Shown piece by piece: positions 5,985 to 14,951 of a DNA stretch of 39,950 nt (position 1 is the first letter of the stretch; every line of letters begins with the position of its first letter). The notes below the pieces were generated by a model. It made no database searches and was not told the DNA's origin. It saw only the letters and a program-made list of their open reading frames with translations. Source of the stretch: Pirellulaceae bacterium (lineage in GTDB: Bacteria; Planctomycetota; Planctomycetia; Pirellulales; Pirellulaceae). A program made the translations under genes and the position numbers. The DNA is taken from assembly GCA_028280445.1 (NCBI GenBank), contig JANQLU010000104.1, positions 1-39,950 on the forward strand. The letters run 5' to 3'.

Positions 5985-7684
5985 CAAAGCCCGCCGCCGA
6001 TCTTCGGTTCAGCGTCATGGCCGTTCAATACGCGGAGAGTGTTCGCGACGGCGCCATACCGGCTTGCAAATGGATCAAGTTATCAGCGCAGCGATTTCTT
6101 GATGATTTGCATTGGCAGGACGATGACAATTTTGCATATGTCTATGACGCTGGAAGTGCCGAGCGCGCGTGCCGGTTTATCGAGCGCATGAGGCATATCA
6201 AGGGCCGCTGGGCAGCGAAGGGCCAAACAATAAAGTTGGAGCCGTGGCAGGCTTTTTTGGTCTGTAACGTCTTTGGTTGGGTCCGCAAGAAAGACGGCTT
6301 TCGCCGCTTTCGCCGGGTGGTGTTGCTGGTGCCCCGGAAAAATTCGAAGTCTACTTTGGCGGCGGTCATTGGCATCTACATGATGGCAGCCGACGGTGAG
6401 CACGGTGCGGAGGTTTACAGCGGGGCCACAACTGAGCGTCAGGCGTGGGAGGTCTTTGGCCCGGCGCGGCTGATGTGTAAGAAAGACGCGAAGTTTCGGG
6501 AGCGATTTGGTATTGAGGTGAACGCCAAAAATATTAGCATCCAATCCAACGCCTCAAAGTTCGAGCCCATCATTGGCGATCCGGGTGACGGCGCCAGCCC
6601 GACCTGTGGGATTGTTGATGAGTATCATGAGCACAAGACAGACAATCAGTTTGATACGTTAGAAACCGGTATGGGCGCCCGCGACCAGCCGATGATGTTG
6701 GTCATCACAACGGCGGGCGATAACATTGCCGGGCCGTGCTACGCCCTACAGGAGCGCTGCCAGTCGATGCTGGAAGGGACGCGGCCCGCCGATGACCTTT
6801 TTGCGCTGATCTACACCACAGACCCAGAGGACGATTGGCAAAGTGAAGAGGCTTTACATAAGGCCAACCCGAATATCGACGTTAGCGTGAGTGGCGAGTT
6901 TTTACGGACACGTCAGGCAGAGGCGATGGTGAGCCCGCGCAAGCAGGCAGTGTTTAAAACAAAGCATCTGAACATTTGGGTTCAGTCTCGCGAAGCATAT
7001 TTTGATGTCCAGCAGTTTAAAAGGGCAGCGGACAAAAAAGCAAAGCCTGAGGACTTTGCCGATTGGGAAGCGCGCTTGGCAATTGACCTAGCGGAAAAGC
7101 GCGACCTGACGGCGCTTGAATTGGTCTTTCGTGAGCCGGTCGAAGAGAGCCCGCGCTACGCGCGTTTCGGCTGGTATTACTGTCCAGAACAGACCATTGA
7201 CCTTGAAGAGAATGAGCACTTTCAGGAATGGCGCGACAGGGGGCTTTTAAAAGAAACGCCCGGGGCTGTTACCGATGATCGGCTCATCAAAGATGACGCG
7301 CTTGATTTGATCCGCAAATTTGATATTGCGGAAGTAATTTTTGACCCGTGGCACTCACGGCAGATGGCGGTTGAGCTTTCCGAAGAGGGCGCCCTGTGTG
7401 TCGAGTATCGCAACAGCCCGTCAAACATGAATGAGCCCATGCGGGAGTTAGACGCGCTAATCACCAATGAGAAGCTTATTCATGACGGCGGCCTTCCGTT
7501 TACATGGATGTTGGGCAACGTCGTGAACGGTGCGCGTAGGGGGTCTCTTGATCTGCACCGCCCAGACAAGGAAAAGCCAGAAAACAAAATCGACGGGCCA
7601 GTCGCGGTTATTATGGCGCTGGGCCGGTTCTTGACGGAAGATGTTGAGGGGCCGTTGGTGTTCGGTCCCGATTACACGGCTTGA
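5981..7684 (+). CDS. terL: terminase large subunit
   Basis: A 567-residue large terminase of the Terminase_1 type, usually paired with P27 small subunits. The ATPase part has a Walker A-like PRKNSKS at about 118-124 and a Walker B segment CGIVDEYH at about 209-216. The nuclease part begins near LAIDLAEKRDLTALEL, where the Asp is the expected first metal ligand. The protein pumps DNA into the prohead and cuts it. The start is GTG, overlapping the previous stop. Length and motif order are normal for the family. Confidence 0.95.
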   Translation: MTKPAADLRFSVMAVQYAESVRDGAIPACKWIKLSAQRFLDDLHWQDDDNFAYVYDAGSAERACRFIERMRHIKGRWAAKGQTIKLEPWQAFLVCNVFGWVRKKDGFRRFRRVVLLVPRKNSKSTLAAVIGIYMMAADGEHGAEVYSGATTERQAWEVFGPARLMCKKDAKFRERFGIEVNAKNISIQSNASKFEPIIGDPGDGASPTCGIVDEYHEHKTDNQFDTLETGMGARDQPMMLVITTAGDNIAGPCYALQERCQSMLEGTRPADDLFALIYTTDPEDDWQSEEALHKANPNIDVSVSGEFLRTRQAEAMVSPRKQAVFKTKHLNIWVQSREAYFDVQQFKRAADKKAKPEDFADWEARLAIDLAEKRDLTALELVFREPVEESPRYARFGWYYCPEQTIDLEENEHFQEWRDRGLLKETPGAVTDDRLIKDDALDLIRKFDIAEVIFDPWHSRQMAVELSEEGALCVEYRNSPSNMNEPMRELDALITNEKLIHDGGLPFTWMLGNVVNGARRGSLDLHRPDKEKPENKIDGPVAVIMALGRFLTEDVEGPLVFGPDYTA

Positions 7685-7705
7685 GCGGCGCGCGCAACGT
7701 CGCCC

Positions 7706-7735
7706 AGGCGACCCCGAAAAAGGGGGTCGCCTTTA
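7706..7735 (+). terminator. rho-independent terminator after terL
   Basis: A 10-bp stem (AGGCGACCCC at 7706-7715 with GGGGTCGCCT at 7723-7732), a 7-base A-rich loop, then TTTAT. It separates the packaging genes from the portal gene and probably tunes, rather than stops, late transcription. Confidence 0.8.
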
Positions 7736-7810
7736 TCTATTTGGTGGCCTATAGTTGGCGCCAAGCCTATGAGGGGCAGCTTGCGGGCATCGGGCAGATA
7801 GGGGCAGACA

Positions 7811-9193
7811 ATGGGCTTTTGGGGCCGGGTATTTGGTCAGGAGGTCAGTGACCTTCCCGCTTCGTGGAAGCGTGACCCCATGGATGATTTCTGGTATACA
7901 GGTCGCGGTCGTGGGCAGAATGCTGCCCGGGTCAATGTGACGGTTGAGAGCGCCCGCCGGGTTCCCGTGGTGCGCGACTGCTTGGCGACATTATCACAGA
8001 CGATTGCCGGGCTGTCTTTTGGCGCCTATCGCTTCGTGTCTGAAACGGACCGGCGGCGGGTGGATGAACACCCCGTCATGCGGCTTTTTCTGAACCCGAA
8101 CCCGCGCGATACAACTTATGAATTTCTGCTGAACCTTGCCGATGATCTGGCGGCTTGGGGTTTTTTTCTTGGCGAAGTCCTGGAGCGCGACCGGATGGGC
8201 ATGCCCCTCAAGGTTCGGCGCTACGACCCGAAATATGTTTTGGTTGAAGAGTTGCCGGATATGACGCTGCGCTTCACGGTGCGCAAGCCGGGTCTTCCGC
8301 AAAAAGTGTTGTTGCACGATGAAGTTTGGTATTTGCCAGTTCCACCGGAAATTGATGAATATATGGGCCGGTCGGCTATTCTTCACGATGGGGAAGAGGC
8401 AATCGCGGCCATGATTGGCATGCACGAATATGCCAATTCGTTTTGGGCAAATGATGCCACGCCCCCGCTTATCTTTAAATATCCGGGGACAATGAAGGAT
8501 GAGGAAAGCAAGTCAAATTTTTTGAATGCCTGGACGCGGCGATTTGGTGGCCGCAACCGTGGGCGGCCAGGGTTCCTTGACCGGGGTATTGATTTTGAAC
8601 AGCTTTCTACAACGAATGAGGCCAGTCAGTTTATCGAGACCCGGAAAGAATTGGCCCTGGATATTACGCGGCTTTGGCGTATGCCGCCGCACAAGGTGGG
8701 CATCCTAGATAATGCGACCTACACCAACATTGAACAGCAGTCGCTTGAATACGTCGTGGATACCGTCATGCCATGGCTTGGCCTTATTGAGCGGTCTGTT
8801 CAAAAGTGGCTGATTGCTGAGGGTGATGACACCTATTTTCAGTTCAATGTTTCATCGCTCTTGCGTGGCGATACTAAGGCCCGTTTCGAGGCTTACGCGA
8901 AAGCCCGTCAATGGGGATGGATCAGCGTTAATGAAATCCGGGCAATGGAGAATATGAATAGCATCGGTCCCGCCGGGGATCGGTATATTGAGCCGGTCAA
9001 TATGATGGAGGCCGGGACAGACGCGGATGAGGATCGGCAGAGCGAGACACAGCGGGCGTTGCGCGTCTTGCATGCCACTGTGCCGCGTGTCCGATCCACG
9101 AGTGCGGGGGTTGAGCGCGCGCTTGATGGTGAGGTATTGACCGCAGATCGGCAGACACCAAATCTTAAAGTCGTGGGAGGCAGCCATGCCTGA
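7811..9193 (+). CDS. phage portal protein, HK97 type
   Basis: A 460-residue portal protein. Recognisable segments include VNVTVESARRVPVVRDCLAT and LSQTIAGLSFGAY near the start, HPVMRLFLNPNPRDTTYEF, YANSFWANDATPPLIF, and the conserved LWRMPPHKVGILDNATYTNIEQ followed by LGLIERSVQKWLI. Twelve copies form the ring at one capsid vertex through which DNA enters and leaves. GGGGCAGACA precedes the start. The end overlaps the protease gene by 8 bases, the usual order portal-protease-capsid. Confidence 0.95.
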   Translation: MGFWGRVFGQEVSDLPASWKRDPMDDFWYTGRGRGQNAARVNVTVESARRVPVVRDCLATLSQTIAGLSFGAYRFVSETDRRRVDEHPVMRLFLNPNPRDTTYEFLLNLADDLAAWGFFLGEVLERDRMGMPLKVRRYDPKYVLVEELPDMTLRFTVRKPGLPQKVLLHDEVWYLPVPPEIDEYMGRSAILHDGEEAIAAMIGMHEYANSFWANDATPPLIFKYPGTMKDEESKSNFLNAWTRRFGGRNRGRPGFLDRGIDFEQLSTTNEASQFIETRKELALDITRLWRMPPHKVGILDNATYTNIEQQSLEYVVDTVMPWLGLIERSVQKWLIAEGDDTYFQFNVSSLLRGDTKARFEAYAKARQWGWISVNEIRAMENMNSIGPAGDRYIEPVNMMEAGTDADEDRQSETQRALRVLHATVPRVRSTSAGVERALDGEVLTADRQTPNLKVVGGSHA

Positions 9194-10166
9194 TTACAGC
9201 CGTATTATTTCGTTGGTGCAGTCTGGTATCTGGTTTGTCGAGCCGCGCCGGGGCCGGATGATCGCCGATGCTTTCCTAATGCGCCTGGAACATGGGCGGC
9301 GGGCAGAACCATATCTGACCGACGCCGAGCGCGAAGAAAACGCAATCCGCGCCCAGGTGCGGCGTGTGCCGATGCCGCCACAGGGGAAGACCAACATCAT
9401 CAAGGATATCGCGATCATTCCTTTGATTGGCATGGTGTTTCCACGCGGCGATATGATGGAGGACATGAGCGGCGGCGGGGCGGTCAACTTGGTGCGGTTT
9501 CAGCGCGAGTTTCAGCAGGTGGGCAATGACGAAAGTGTTGGCGCTATTCTGTTGGAAATCGACAGCCCTGGCGGGTTGGTGGATATGGTCCAAGAAACGG
9601 CGGCCATGGTCCGTAGTTATCGCAAGAGCGGGCGCCCGATTATTGCGATTGCCAACACCATGGCAGGATCCGGTGCCTATTGGATTGCCAGCGCGGCGGA
9701 TCAGGTGGTGGTGACACCCTCTGGTTTCGTCGGTTCTATCGGCGTGTTTCAGCTTCACCAAAGCGTCGCCGGAATGTGCGAAGACCTTGGCATTGTTCCA
9801 GAATATATTTACGAAGGCGCCCGCAAGGTTGAGGGCAACCCATTTGAGCCGCTGGACGATATTGCGCGGGCGGCGATGCAGGCGGAAATCCGATCTATTT
9901 ATGAAAGCTTCACCGCAGATGTGGCGGCCTATCGTGGCGCCGATGTCGCGACAGTGCGCGCCGATCCAGAGGGCACATCGGAGAAAACCTTTGGCGGCGG
10001 TCGCGCCTATAGCGCGGGTCAGCTTCGTGGGCTTAAGTTGGTCGGCAAGGGCGGGATGGTAGATCGCATTGCGACCATGCAGGAAACAATTGATCGGCTC
10101 ATGGGCCGGTCGGCACGAACGTCTACCACAAAAGCACGTCTTGCTTTGAGTGGCCGCAAGGTGTAG
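9186..10166 (+). CDS. head maturation protease, S49 (SppA-like) family
   Basis: A 326-residue protein with a ClpP-type fold. LLEIDSPGGLVDMV (about 122-135) and MAGSGAYWIASAAD (nucleophile Ser162) and the Lys of ARKVEGNPFEPL (Lys214) form the Ser-Lys dyad seen in S49 phage proteases. It cleaves the scaffold-like N-terminal part of the capsid protein and itself inside the prohead. Its place between portal and capsid genes supports this. Overlap with the portal gene suggests coupled translation. Confidence 0.93.
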   Translation: MPDYSRIISLVQSGIWFVEPRRGRMIADAFLMRLEHGRRAEPYLTDAEREENAIRAQVRRVPMPPQGKTNIIKDIAIIPLIGMVFPRGDMMEDMSGGGAVNLVRFQREFQQVGNDESVGAILLEIDSPGGLVDMVQETAAMVRSYRKSGRPIIAIANTMAGSGAYWIASAADQVVVTPSGFVGSIGVFQLHQSVAGMCEDLGIVPEYIYEGARKVEGNPFEPLDDIARAAMQAEIRSIYESFTADVAAYRGADVATVRADPEGTSEKTFGGGRAYSAGQLRGLKLVGKGGMVDRIATMQETIDRLMGRSARTSTTKARLALSGRKV

Positions 10167-10240
10167 CTTGCAACGCATTATGTGGTCTGGTCAGTGACCA
10201 CAGGGGCGAAATCTGGGACTGACAGGAAGAGGGACAAAGC

Positions 10241-11596
10241 ATGCCTACGCGAGCAGAATTGCAAAGCCGGATTGAAGCCCTGCGGGCAGAGGGCTTGGAA
10301 ATCGTGGCCGTCGCCGAAGGTGAAGACCGCGATTTGAGCCAGGATGAGATGGACCGTATCGAGGCCATCAAGGCCGAAGTTGAGGGGGTCGAAGCTGAAA
10401 TTGCCAGCATGGACCGTCGGGCTGATGCGCGCCGTTCGATGGAGGCAATCAGCACCAATGGCCGCGCAGGGAACGATGGCCGCAGCGCGTATGGCCAGAA
10501 TACGGTTGACGATCTTGACCCGGTCGCAACCGGCGGGTTCAAAGACCTTGCCGAGTTTGCCCTATCGGTTCGGACCGCCTGCCATGGCAGCGGCTTGGTC
10601 GATGACCGATTGCGGGCCGCGCCAAGTGCGCGTGGCGGGTCTGGGCGCATGGCGGCGCCGACCAACTTCCACACAGGCGGCGGCGATGCTGGTGAGGGCT
10701 TCAATGTGCCGCCGCAGTTCCGCGATGAAATCTTTGAAGTCATGGAAGAGGTTGACGAATTGTCGCCACTTCTTGACGAAGAAAGCACGTCGGCCCGTCG
10801 TGTGGAAATGCTGGCCAACGAAGAAACCCCGTGGGGGTCGTCGGGTGTCCAGGCCAACTGGCGCAGCGAGGGCGCGCAAATCAGCCCGTCCAAGTTGGAT
10901 GATCAATCCCGGTCGGTCACACTTCACGAAATTTACGCGTTCGTTCTGGCAACTGGTGAGCTTCTTGAAGATGCGCCACGGCTGGCAGGCCGCTTGACGC
11001 GTCGCGCCGGTCAGGCACTTGCATGGAAGCGCAATCAGGCCACGATCTACGGCACAGGTGTTGGGCAGCCGTTGGGGTGGTTTACATCCGCCGCGAGTAT
11101 CGCGGTGGCCAAGGAAAGCGGTCAGGCCGCCGATACCATCGTTGCGGCCAACGTTCTCAACATGGTCAGTCGCTTGGCGGTTGTTCCTGGTGACCGGCCC
11201 ATTTGGGTCACAAACCGCAACACCATCACGCAGCTTGCGACGATGACGATTGGCGATCAGCCGGTTTGGCTGCCTGCCAACGGACTTGCCGCTGATGCCT
11301 TCGGCGGGTTCCTTCTGGGCTATCCGGTTTTGTTCAGCGAACACGCCAAAACTCTTGGGGATGCGGGTGACCTTCATCTTCTGAGCCCGCAGGGCTATTA
11401 TGCCTTGCGCCGGGACAGCGGGCCGCAGATGGATGAAAGCATCCATCTCTATTTTGACTACAATATCAAAGCGTTCCGCTGGATCACGCGCTTTGGCGGT
11501 CAGCCGCACCTGTCTGCGCCAATCGACGCGCCGACGGCTGGCGGGGGCTCGTCTAACAGCAAGTCACACTTCGTCACACTCGCGGAGCGGGCCTAA
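10241..11596 (+). CDS. major capsid protein, HK97 fold
   Basis: A 451-residue precursor. Residues about 5-65 are a charged coiled coil (the delta/scaffold domain, expected to be removed by the S49 protease). The HK97-type capsid domain follows: PPQFRDEIFEVMEEVDELSPLLDEE, ETPWGSSGVQANW, ATIYGTGVGQPLGWFTSA, YYALRRDSGPQMDESIHLYFDYNIKAFRW. These are typical of the phage capsid family. The ATG is preceded by GACAGGAAGAGGGACAAAGC. Its gene is followed by a long hairpin that probably protects or limits the transcript. Confidence 0.95.
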   Translation: MPTRAELQSRIEALRAEGLEIVAVAEGEDRDLSQDEMDRIEAIKAEVEGVEAEIASMDRRADARRSMEAISTNGRAGNDGRSAYGQNTVDDLDPVATGGFKDLAEFALSVRTACHGSGLVDDRLRAAPSARGGSGRMAAPTNFHTGGGDAGEGFNVPPQFRDEIFEVMEEVDELSPLLDEESTSARRVEMLANEETPWGSSGVQANWRSEGAQISPSKLDDQSRSVTLHEIYAFVLATGELLEDAPRLAGRLTRRAGQALAWKRNQATIYGTGVGQPLGWFTSAASIAVAKESGQAADTIVAANVLNMVSRLAVVPGDRPIWVTNRNTITQLATMTIGDQPVWLPANGLAADAFGGFLLGYPVLFSEHAKTLGDAGDLHLLSPQGYYALRRDSGPQMDESIHLYFDYNIKAFRWITRFGGQPHLSAPIDAPTAGGGSSNSKSHFVTLAERA

Positions 11597-11599
11597 TCT

Positions 11600-11641
11600 G
11601 AGAGGCGCTGACGGTCGGCAAGTTGACGGTCAGCGCCTCTC
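11600..11641 (+). terminator. long hairpin after the capsid gene
   Basis: A perfect 13-bp stem (GAGAGGCGCTGAC at 11600-11612 with its complement at 11629-11641) and a 16-base loop. There is no U-run afterwards, so it is more likely an attenuator, RNA-stability element or processing site than a simple terminator. It lies 4 bases after the capsid stop. Confidence 0.6.
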
Positions 11642-11662
11642 ATAACCAAAGAGGGGAATACG

Positions 11663-12124
11663 ATGGTTCAGAAAGCGACCCGCCCAACGGACACGATTGG
11701 CGTTGTCGGTGTTGTCGATCCGGTATCACAGGCCGCTGGCGCAACGTCCACCGGCTGGTTTGCCGTCGCCGACTTTCACAGTTTTATGGCGCTCATTCAG
11801 TCGGGTGTTCTTGGGGCCTCGGCAACGCTGGATGCGAAGATTGAGCAAGCGACCGATGGCACGGGGACCGGCGCCAAGGATGTGACTGGCAAGGCCATCA
11901 CGCAGCTTGTCAAGGCATCCAATGACGATGATCAGGCGATTATCGAATTTGATGGCAGCGACTTGGACGTTGACAACGATTTTACGCATGCGCGCCTGAC
12001 ACTGACAGTTGCAACGGCAGCCTCGCTTGTCAGCGCTGCCGTGCTAGGGATCAACCCGCGCTATGGCCCGGCATCGGATCGCGATCTTGCCAGCGTCGTC
12101 GAGGTCATTGGCCTAGACGCCTAA
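11663..12124 (+). CDS. putative head decoration/structural protein
   Basis: A 153-residue protein directly after the capsid gene, preceded by AAAGAGGGGAATACG. It has an Ala/Gly-rich beta-type body (WFAVADFHSFMALIQSGVLG, ATDGTGTGAKDVTGKAITQL, ARLTLTVATAASLVSAAV). The position, size and isolated transcription context between two hairpins suggest an abundant head protein such as a decoration protein. No catalytic motif is seen. The role is inferred from position. Confidence 0.6.
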   Translation: MVQKATRPTDTIGVVGVVDPVSQAAGATSTGWFAVADFHSFMALIQSGVLGASATLDAKIEQATDGTGTGAKDVTGKAITQLVKASNDDDQAIIEFDGSDLDVDNDFTHARLTLTVATAASLVSAAVLGINPRYGPASDRDLASVVEVIGLDA

Positions 12125-12148
12125 GCGTCGGTCACCTAATGTTAGTCG

Positions 12149-12180
12149 GGGGCGGGATGTTTGGCGTCCCGCCCCTTTAT
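12149..12180 (+). terminator. rho-independent terminator
   Basis: A 9-bp GC stem (GGGGCGGGA at 12149-12157 with TCCCGCCCC at 12167-12175), a 9-base loop and TTTAT. It closes the capsid/decoration segment. Confidence 0.8.
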
Positions 12181-12230
12181 CATTTCAGCGCATTTGGGCG
12201 CAAAGGAAGACGCAAAAGAAAGGGCCGGTC

Positions 12231-12572
12231 ATGGATGAAGTGAAGACGGTGAAGCCAGAGCCGTATAAGGGCGCGGACGCGGTCACGCTGCGGTGTGATT
12301 GCGATTACGTGGTGAAGGGCGGCACAGGCTCGCAGGCGCCGCCGAATGTCAAATATGAGAAAGGCAGGCGCTACCCGTTTTCGCCCCGGTCGGCGGCTCA
12401 CATGGCGCGCAAGGTGTATGCGGTGCATGAGATGCGTGACGGCAAGCGCGTCTATCTTGGCGATGCCCCGATGTTTGTGGATGAGGCCGCCGAAAAGGCG
12501 CAGCGCGCCGCCGAACAGAAGGCCGAAAAGGAAGTCGAGAAAGAGGCAGAAAAGGCGGGCGACGGCAAGTAG
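12231..12572 (+). CDS. hypothetical protein of the head-tail region
   Basis: A 113-residue protein. Residues 1-80 look like a small beta domain (YKGADAVTLRCDCDYVVKGG, KVYAVHEMRDGKRVYLGD); the last 30 are a Glu/Lys/Ala-rich helix (EKEVEKEAEKAGDGK), probably coiled coil or disordered. AAAGGGCCGGTC precedes the ATG. Its place between decoration and connector genes suggests a head or head-completion protein, but no family is recognised. Confidence 0.6.
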   Translation: MDEVKTVKPEPYKGADAVTLRCDCDYVVKGGTGSQAPPNVKYEKGRRYPFSPRSAAHMARKVYAVHEMRDGKRVYLGDAPMFVDEAAEKAQRAAEQKAEKEVEKEAEKAGDGK

Positions 12573-12601
12573 CTCGTCACATCTAAGCGGAGGCGGCCCA
12601 A

Positions 12602-13177
12602 ATGGCTATCGAAGTCGTGACTGCGCCAATGGTTGAGCCGCTGACCACAGCGGAGGCCAAGGCGCATTTGCGTGTTGATTTGTCTGACGAGGACGCCTTG
12701 ATCGACGCCGCTGTTCTGGCCGCCCGCGTTTACGTCGAAAACAATACACGCCTAAAGCTGATCACTCAGACGGTGAAGATCACGCGCACCGGGTTTCAGG
12801 GTGCTATGTTTCGCATCCCTGTTTTTCCGGTCCAGGAAATCACGCAGGTTCAATATAAGCAGTCTTCCGATGGCGCTCTGACGACGTGGGGCGCGAGCAA
12901 CTATCAGCTAGTCAAATCAATCAAGCCCTACCATCTGGCGCCTGCTTATGGCCTTACATGGCCAACGGTGCGGTCAGACTATGACAGTGTCGAGGTGACG
13001 GTGGCCGCAGGATTTGGTGACGCGTCAACGGATATTCCGGGCGACATTCTGGCGGCGGTCAAGCTGATGACATCGCACTTTTATGAGAACCGTCAAAATG
13101 AAGTGGCGGGCACAATTGTGTCAAAGCTGAGTGTCGGCGCCGACCGTCTTTTGGCGCCGCACGTTTTGTATGATTGA
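12602..13177 (+). CDS. head-tail connector (adaptor), phiE125 gp8-like
   Basis: A 191-residue protein. LTTAEAKAHLRVDLSDEDALI at the start and AARVYVENNTRLKLITQTV match the phiE125 gp8/HK97 gp6-type adaptor family; the C-terminal PGDILAAVKLMTSHFYENR is the usual helical end. It forms a ring beneath the portal and joins the head to the tail. The gene order with the next three (closure, gp10-like, tail terminator) is standard. Confidence 0.85.
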   Translation: MAIEVVTAPMVEPLTTAEAKAHLRVDLSDEDALIDAAVLAARVYVENNTRLKLITQTVKITRTGFQGAMFRIPVFPVQEITQVQYKQSSDGALTTWGASNYQLVKSIKPYHLAPAYGLTWPTVRSDYDSVEVTVAAGFGDASTDIPGDILAAVKLMTSHFYENRQNEVAGTIVSKLSVGADRLLAPHVLYD

Positions 13178-13186
13178 GGTGGCGGG

Positions 13187-13537
13187 ATGGCCGGGCGAAA
13201 CAGTATCGGAGCCCTTGATCAGCGGGTGACCTTCCAGGAAGAAACGACAGATGACGATGGCCAGGGTGGTCGCGAAAATAGCGCCTGGGCGAACATTTCG
13301 ACGGCCCCAACGATGTGGGCGGAAGTCGAGCAGGGGGCGGGCAGTGAAGGTGAGATTGGGGAGCATCGGCAGTCGAACACCTACCCGATCACAATTCGCG
13401 TCCGCAATCGGAACGATCTGACCGCCAAGATGGCCGTGGTCTGGCGGGGTCGGCGTTACAATATCCGATCTGTCCCGCCCTACGATGCGCGGAATGAGTT
13501 TTTGGAAATCGAGGCGGAAAATGGGGTGCCGCTATGA
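13187..13537 (+). CDS. head closure protein (SPP1 gp16/phage head-tail joining family)
   Basis: A 116-residue beta-barrel type protein. IGALDQRVTFQEETTDDDGQ near the start, MWAEVEQGAG and HRQSNTYPITIRVRNRNDLT, then VWRGRRYNIRSV match the head-tail joining family that plugs the connector. It is preceded by GAGGTGGCGGG. The end overlaps the next gene (ATGA). Confidence 0.88.
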   Translation: MAGRNSIGALDQRVTFQEETTDDDGQGGRENSAWANISTAPTMWAEVEQGAGSEGEIGEHRQSNTYPITIRVRNRNDLTAKMAVVWRGRRYNIRSVPPYDARNEFLEIEAENGVPL

Positions 13538-13971
13538 TTTCCATTCATGTGCGCGGCGGTCGTGATGTTGGGCATATCCTTCGTGTGGTCGGGCCGCGCG
13601 ATGCGTTTGCGTTGACCCGATCCACGGTGGGTGCTCTTACATCCGAAGTCATGCGCGATGCAAAGAAAAATATGAATTTCACGGGTCCATATTCTGTCGG
13701 CCTTATGAAGCGCTCAACACGCAAGCGGGTCCGTCGGGTCCGCAATGGTGTCTTCCGCAATGATATCATTGTTTTGGCAGCCGCGTTTTATTGGCGCTTT
13801 TATGAATATGGTGATGGCCATAATCCGCGCCGCCGGATGTTTGGGAACACGTTGATTGAGTTTCGGCCCAAGTTGAAAGCCCGCTGGCGGGCGCTGTTTA
13901 TGGATAAGTTTATTCGCCGCATGCAGCGCGCGCGGAATGGCCCGCTGGCGGGCACAGGGCGGGGGCGCTGA
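13534..13971 (+). CDS. tail completion protein, HK97 gp10-like
   Basis: A 145-residue, very basic protein. MRDAKKNMNFTGPYSVGLMKRST, FYWRFYEYGDGHNPRRRMF and LIEFRPKLKARWRALFMDKF follow the HK97 gp10 pattern, in which YEYG / N-P-x-R-P-type segments are conserved. It is one base-overlapped with the next gene. The family acts at the head-tail junction during tail assembly. Confidence 0.75.
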   Translation: MISIHVRGGRDVGHILRVVGPRDAFALTRSTVGALTSEVMRDAKKNMNFTGPYSVGLMKRSTRKRVRRVRNGVFRNDIIVLAAAFYWRFYEYGDGHNPRRRMFGNTLIEFRPKLKARWRALFMDKFIRRMQRARNGPLAGTGRGR

Positions 13972-14408
13972 TGGGGGCAACGTCGGAATGGGATATGGCC
14001 GTGCAGAACCGCCTAGAGGCCAATGTGGCGCTGGCTGCGGTGGTTACGGGCGTTTACACAGGCACCGCGCCACAGCAGGACGATAGCGGTGATCCTGTTG
14101 CGTTCCCTTATGTCGTAATCGAGGATACGGAATTTTTTGATTATCACGCTGCAAAAGAAAGCGGTTTTGAAATTCTGATGCGAATTGTGACAATCAGCCG
14201 ATCACCGGGCCGGAAAGAAACGCGCGACATTCAAGATTTAATTTACACCGCACTTCATCGCCAGCAAAGCGCCCTATCGGTGACCGGGCATTCTGTGTTA
14301 TTGATTGACCGCGAAGGCTCCAGGGTGGATGATCCTATCGATAATGATGGAAGCTGGCGCGGTGTTTGTGAGTATCGAGCAATTATGACCAAGAACGCCC
14401 CAGATTAA
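13971..14408 (+). CDS. tail terminator, DUF3168 family
   Basis: A 145-residue protein. VAFPYVVIEDTEFFDYHAAKES, EILMRIVTISRSPGRKETRDIQDLIYTALHR and VCEYRAIMTKN match the DUF3168 tail-completion/terminator family. It caps the tail tube after it reaches full length. It lies immediately upstream of the tube protein gene, as usual. Confidence 0.85.
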   Translation: MGATSEWDMAVQNRLEANVALAAVVTGVYTGTAPQQDDSGDPVAFPYVVIEDTEFFDYHAAKESGFEILMRIVTISRSPGRKETRDIQDLIYTALHRQQSALSVTGHSVLLIDREGSRVDDPIDNDGSWRGVCEYRAIMTKNAPD

Positions 14409-14435
14409 TTGGGGCTATGAAGAGAGGGGGCCGGT

Positions 14436-14843
14436 ATGGTCAAAACAGCAGGCCGCGACGTGGTCATGGCAATTGGGGGCACGGCGATTGCTGGCGCCCG
14501 TGTCACCGGGATCACGCGAAACATGACACCGATTGATGACAGTGACGCCGATGACGATGAGGTGATGTCGTTTCTGGCCGATGTCTTTTCGGAAGACACG
14601 CTAGAGATGACCGTCAGCGGCGTTGAGGACGGAACGGTTCTTCGAGATATCGCATTCACCACCACGCCAGCAGATCGGCACATCTCAAACCTGACATTTA
14701 CGTTTTCGGGGTCGCCGGTGGACAGTATCAGCGGGAATTTCATTATGACCGCATTTACAATTACAGGTGACTATCGCGAAGCGACAACGTTTGACGCGAC
14801 CTTCGTCCGCAACGGCGCGCACACGTTTACCCAGGGCGTCTGA
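14436..14843 (+). CDS. major tail (tube) protein
   Basis: A 135-residue beta-rich protein: GRDVVMAIGGTAIAGARVTGITRNMTP, DDSDADDDEVMSFLADVFSEDTLEMTVSG, FTFSGSPVDSISGNFIMTAF, ATTFDATFVRNGAHTF. This is the pattern of TP901-1-type tube proteins. AGAGAGGGGGCC precedes the start. The last 13 bases before the stop (TACCCAGGGCGTC) are repeated directly after it. Confidence 0.85.
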   Translation: MVKTAGRDVVMAIGGTAIAGARVTGITRNMTPIDDSDADDDEVMSFLADVFSEDTLEMTVSGVEDGTVLRDIAFTTTPADRHISNLTFTFSGSPVDSISGNFIMTAFTITGDYREATTFDATFVRNGAHTFTQGV

Positions 14844-14856
14844 TACCCAGGGCGTC
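14828..14856 (+). repeat. 13-bp direct repeat flanking the tail tube stop codon
   Basis: TACCCAGGGCGTC occurs at 14828-14840 and again at 14844-14856, with only the stop codon TGA between the copies. It looks like a small tandem duplication. Confidence 0.7.
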
Positions 14857-14951
14857 GAACGACAGGCCACCTATATTTTGCGTGGATTGACCGGGCCTTT
14901 GGGTCCGGTCATAGTCGTGTCAGAACCTATGGTAAGATTAAGACGCAATGA

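Noticed and set aside
9276..10178. A 300-codon frame on the minus strand across the S49 protease gene
   Set aside because: It is a shadow of a well-supported gene; its His/Arg/Ala-rich composition is not protein-like and it has no ribosome site.
10562..11509. A 315-codon minus-strand frame under the capsid gene
   Set aside because: Shadow frame of the major capsid protein.
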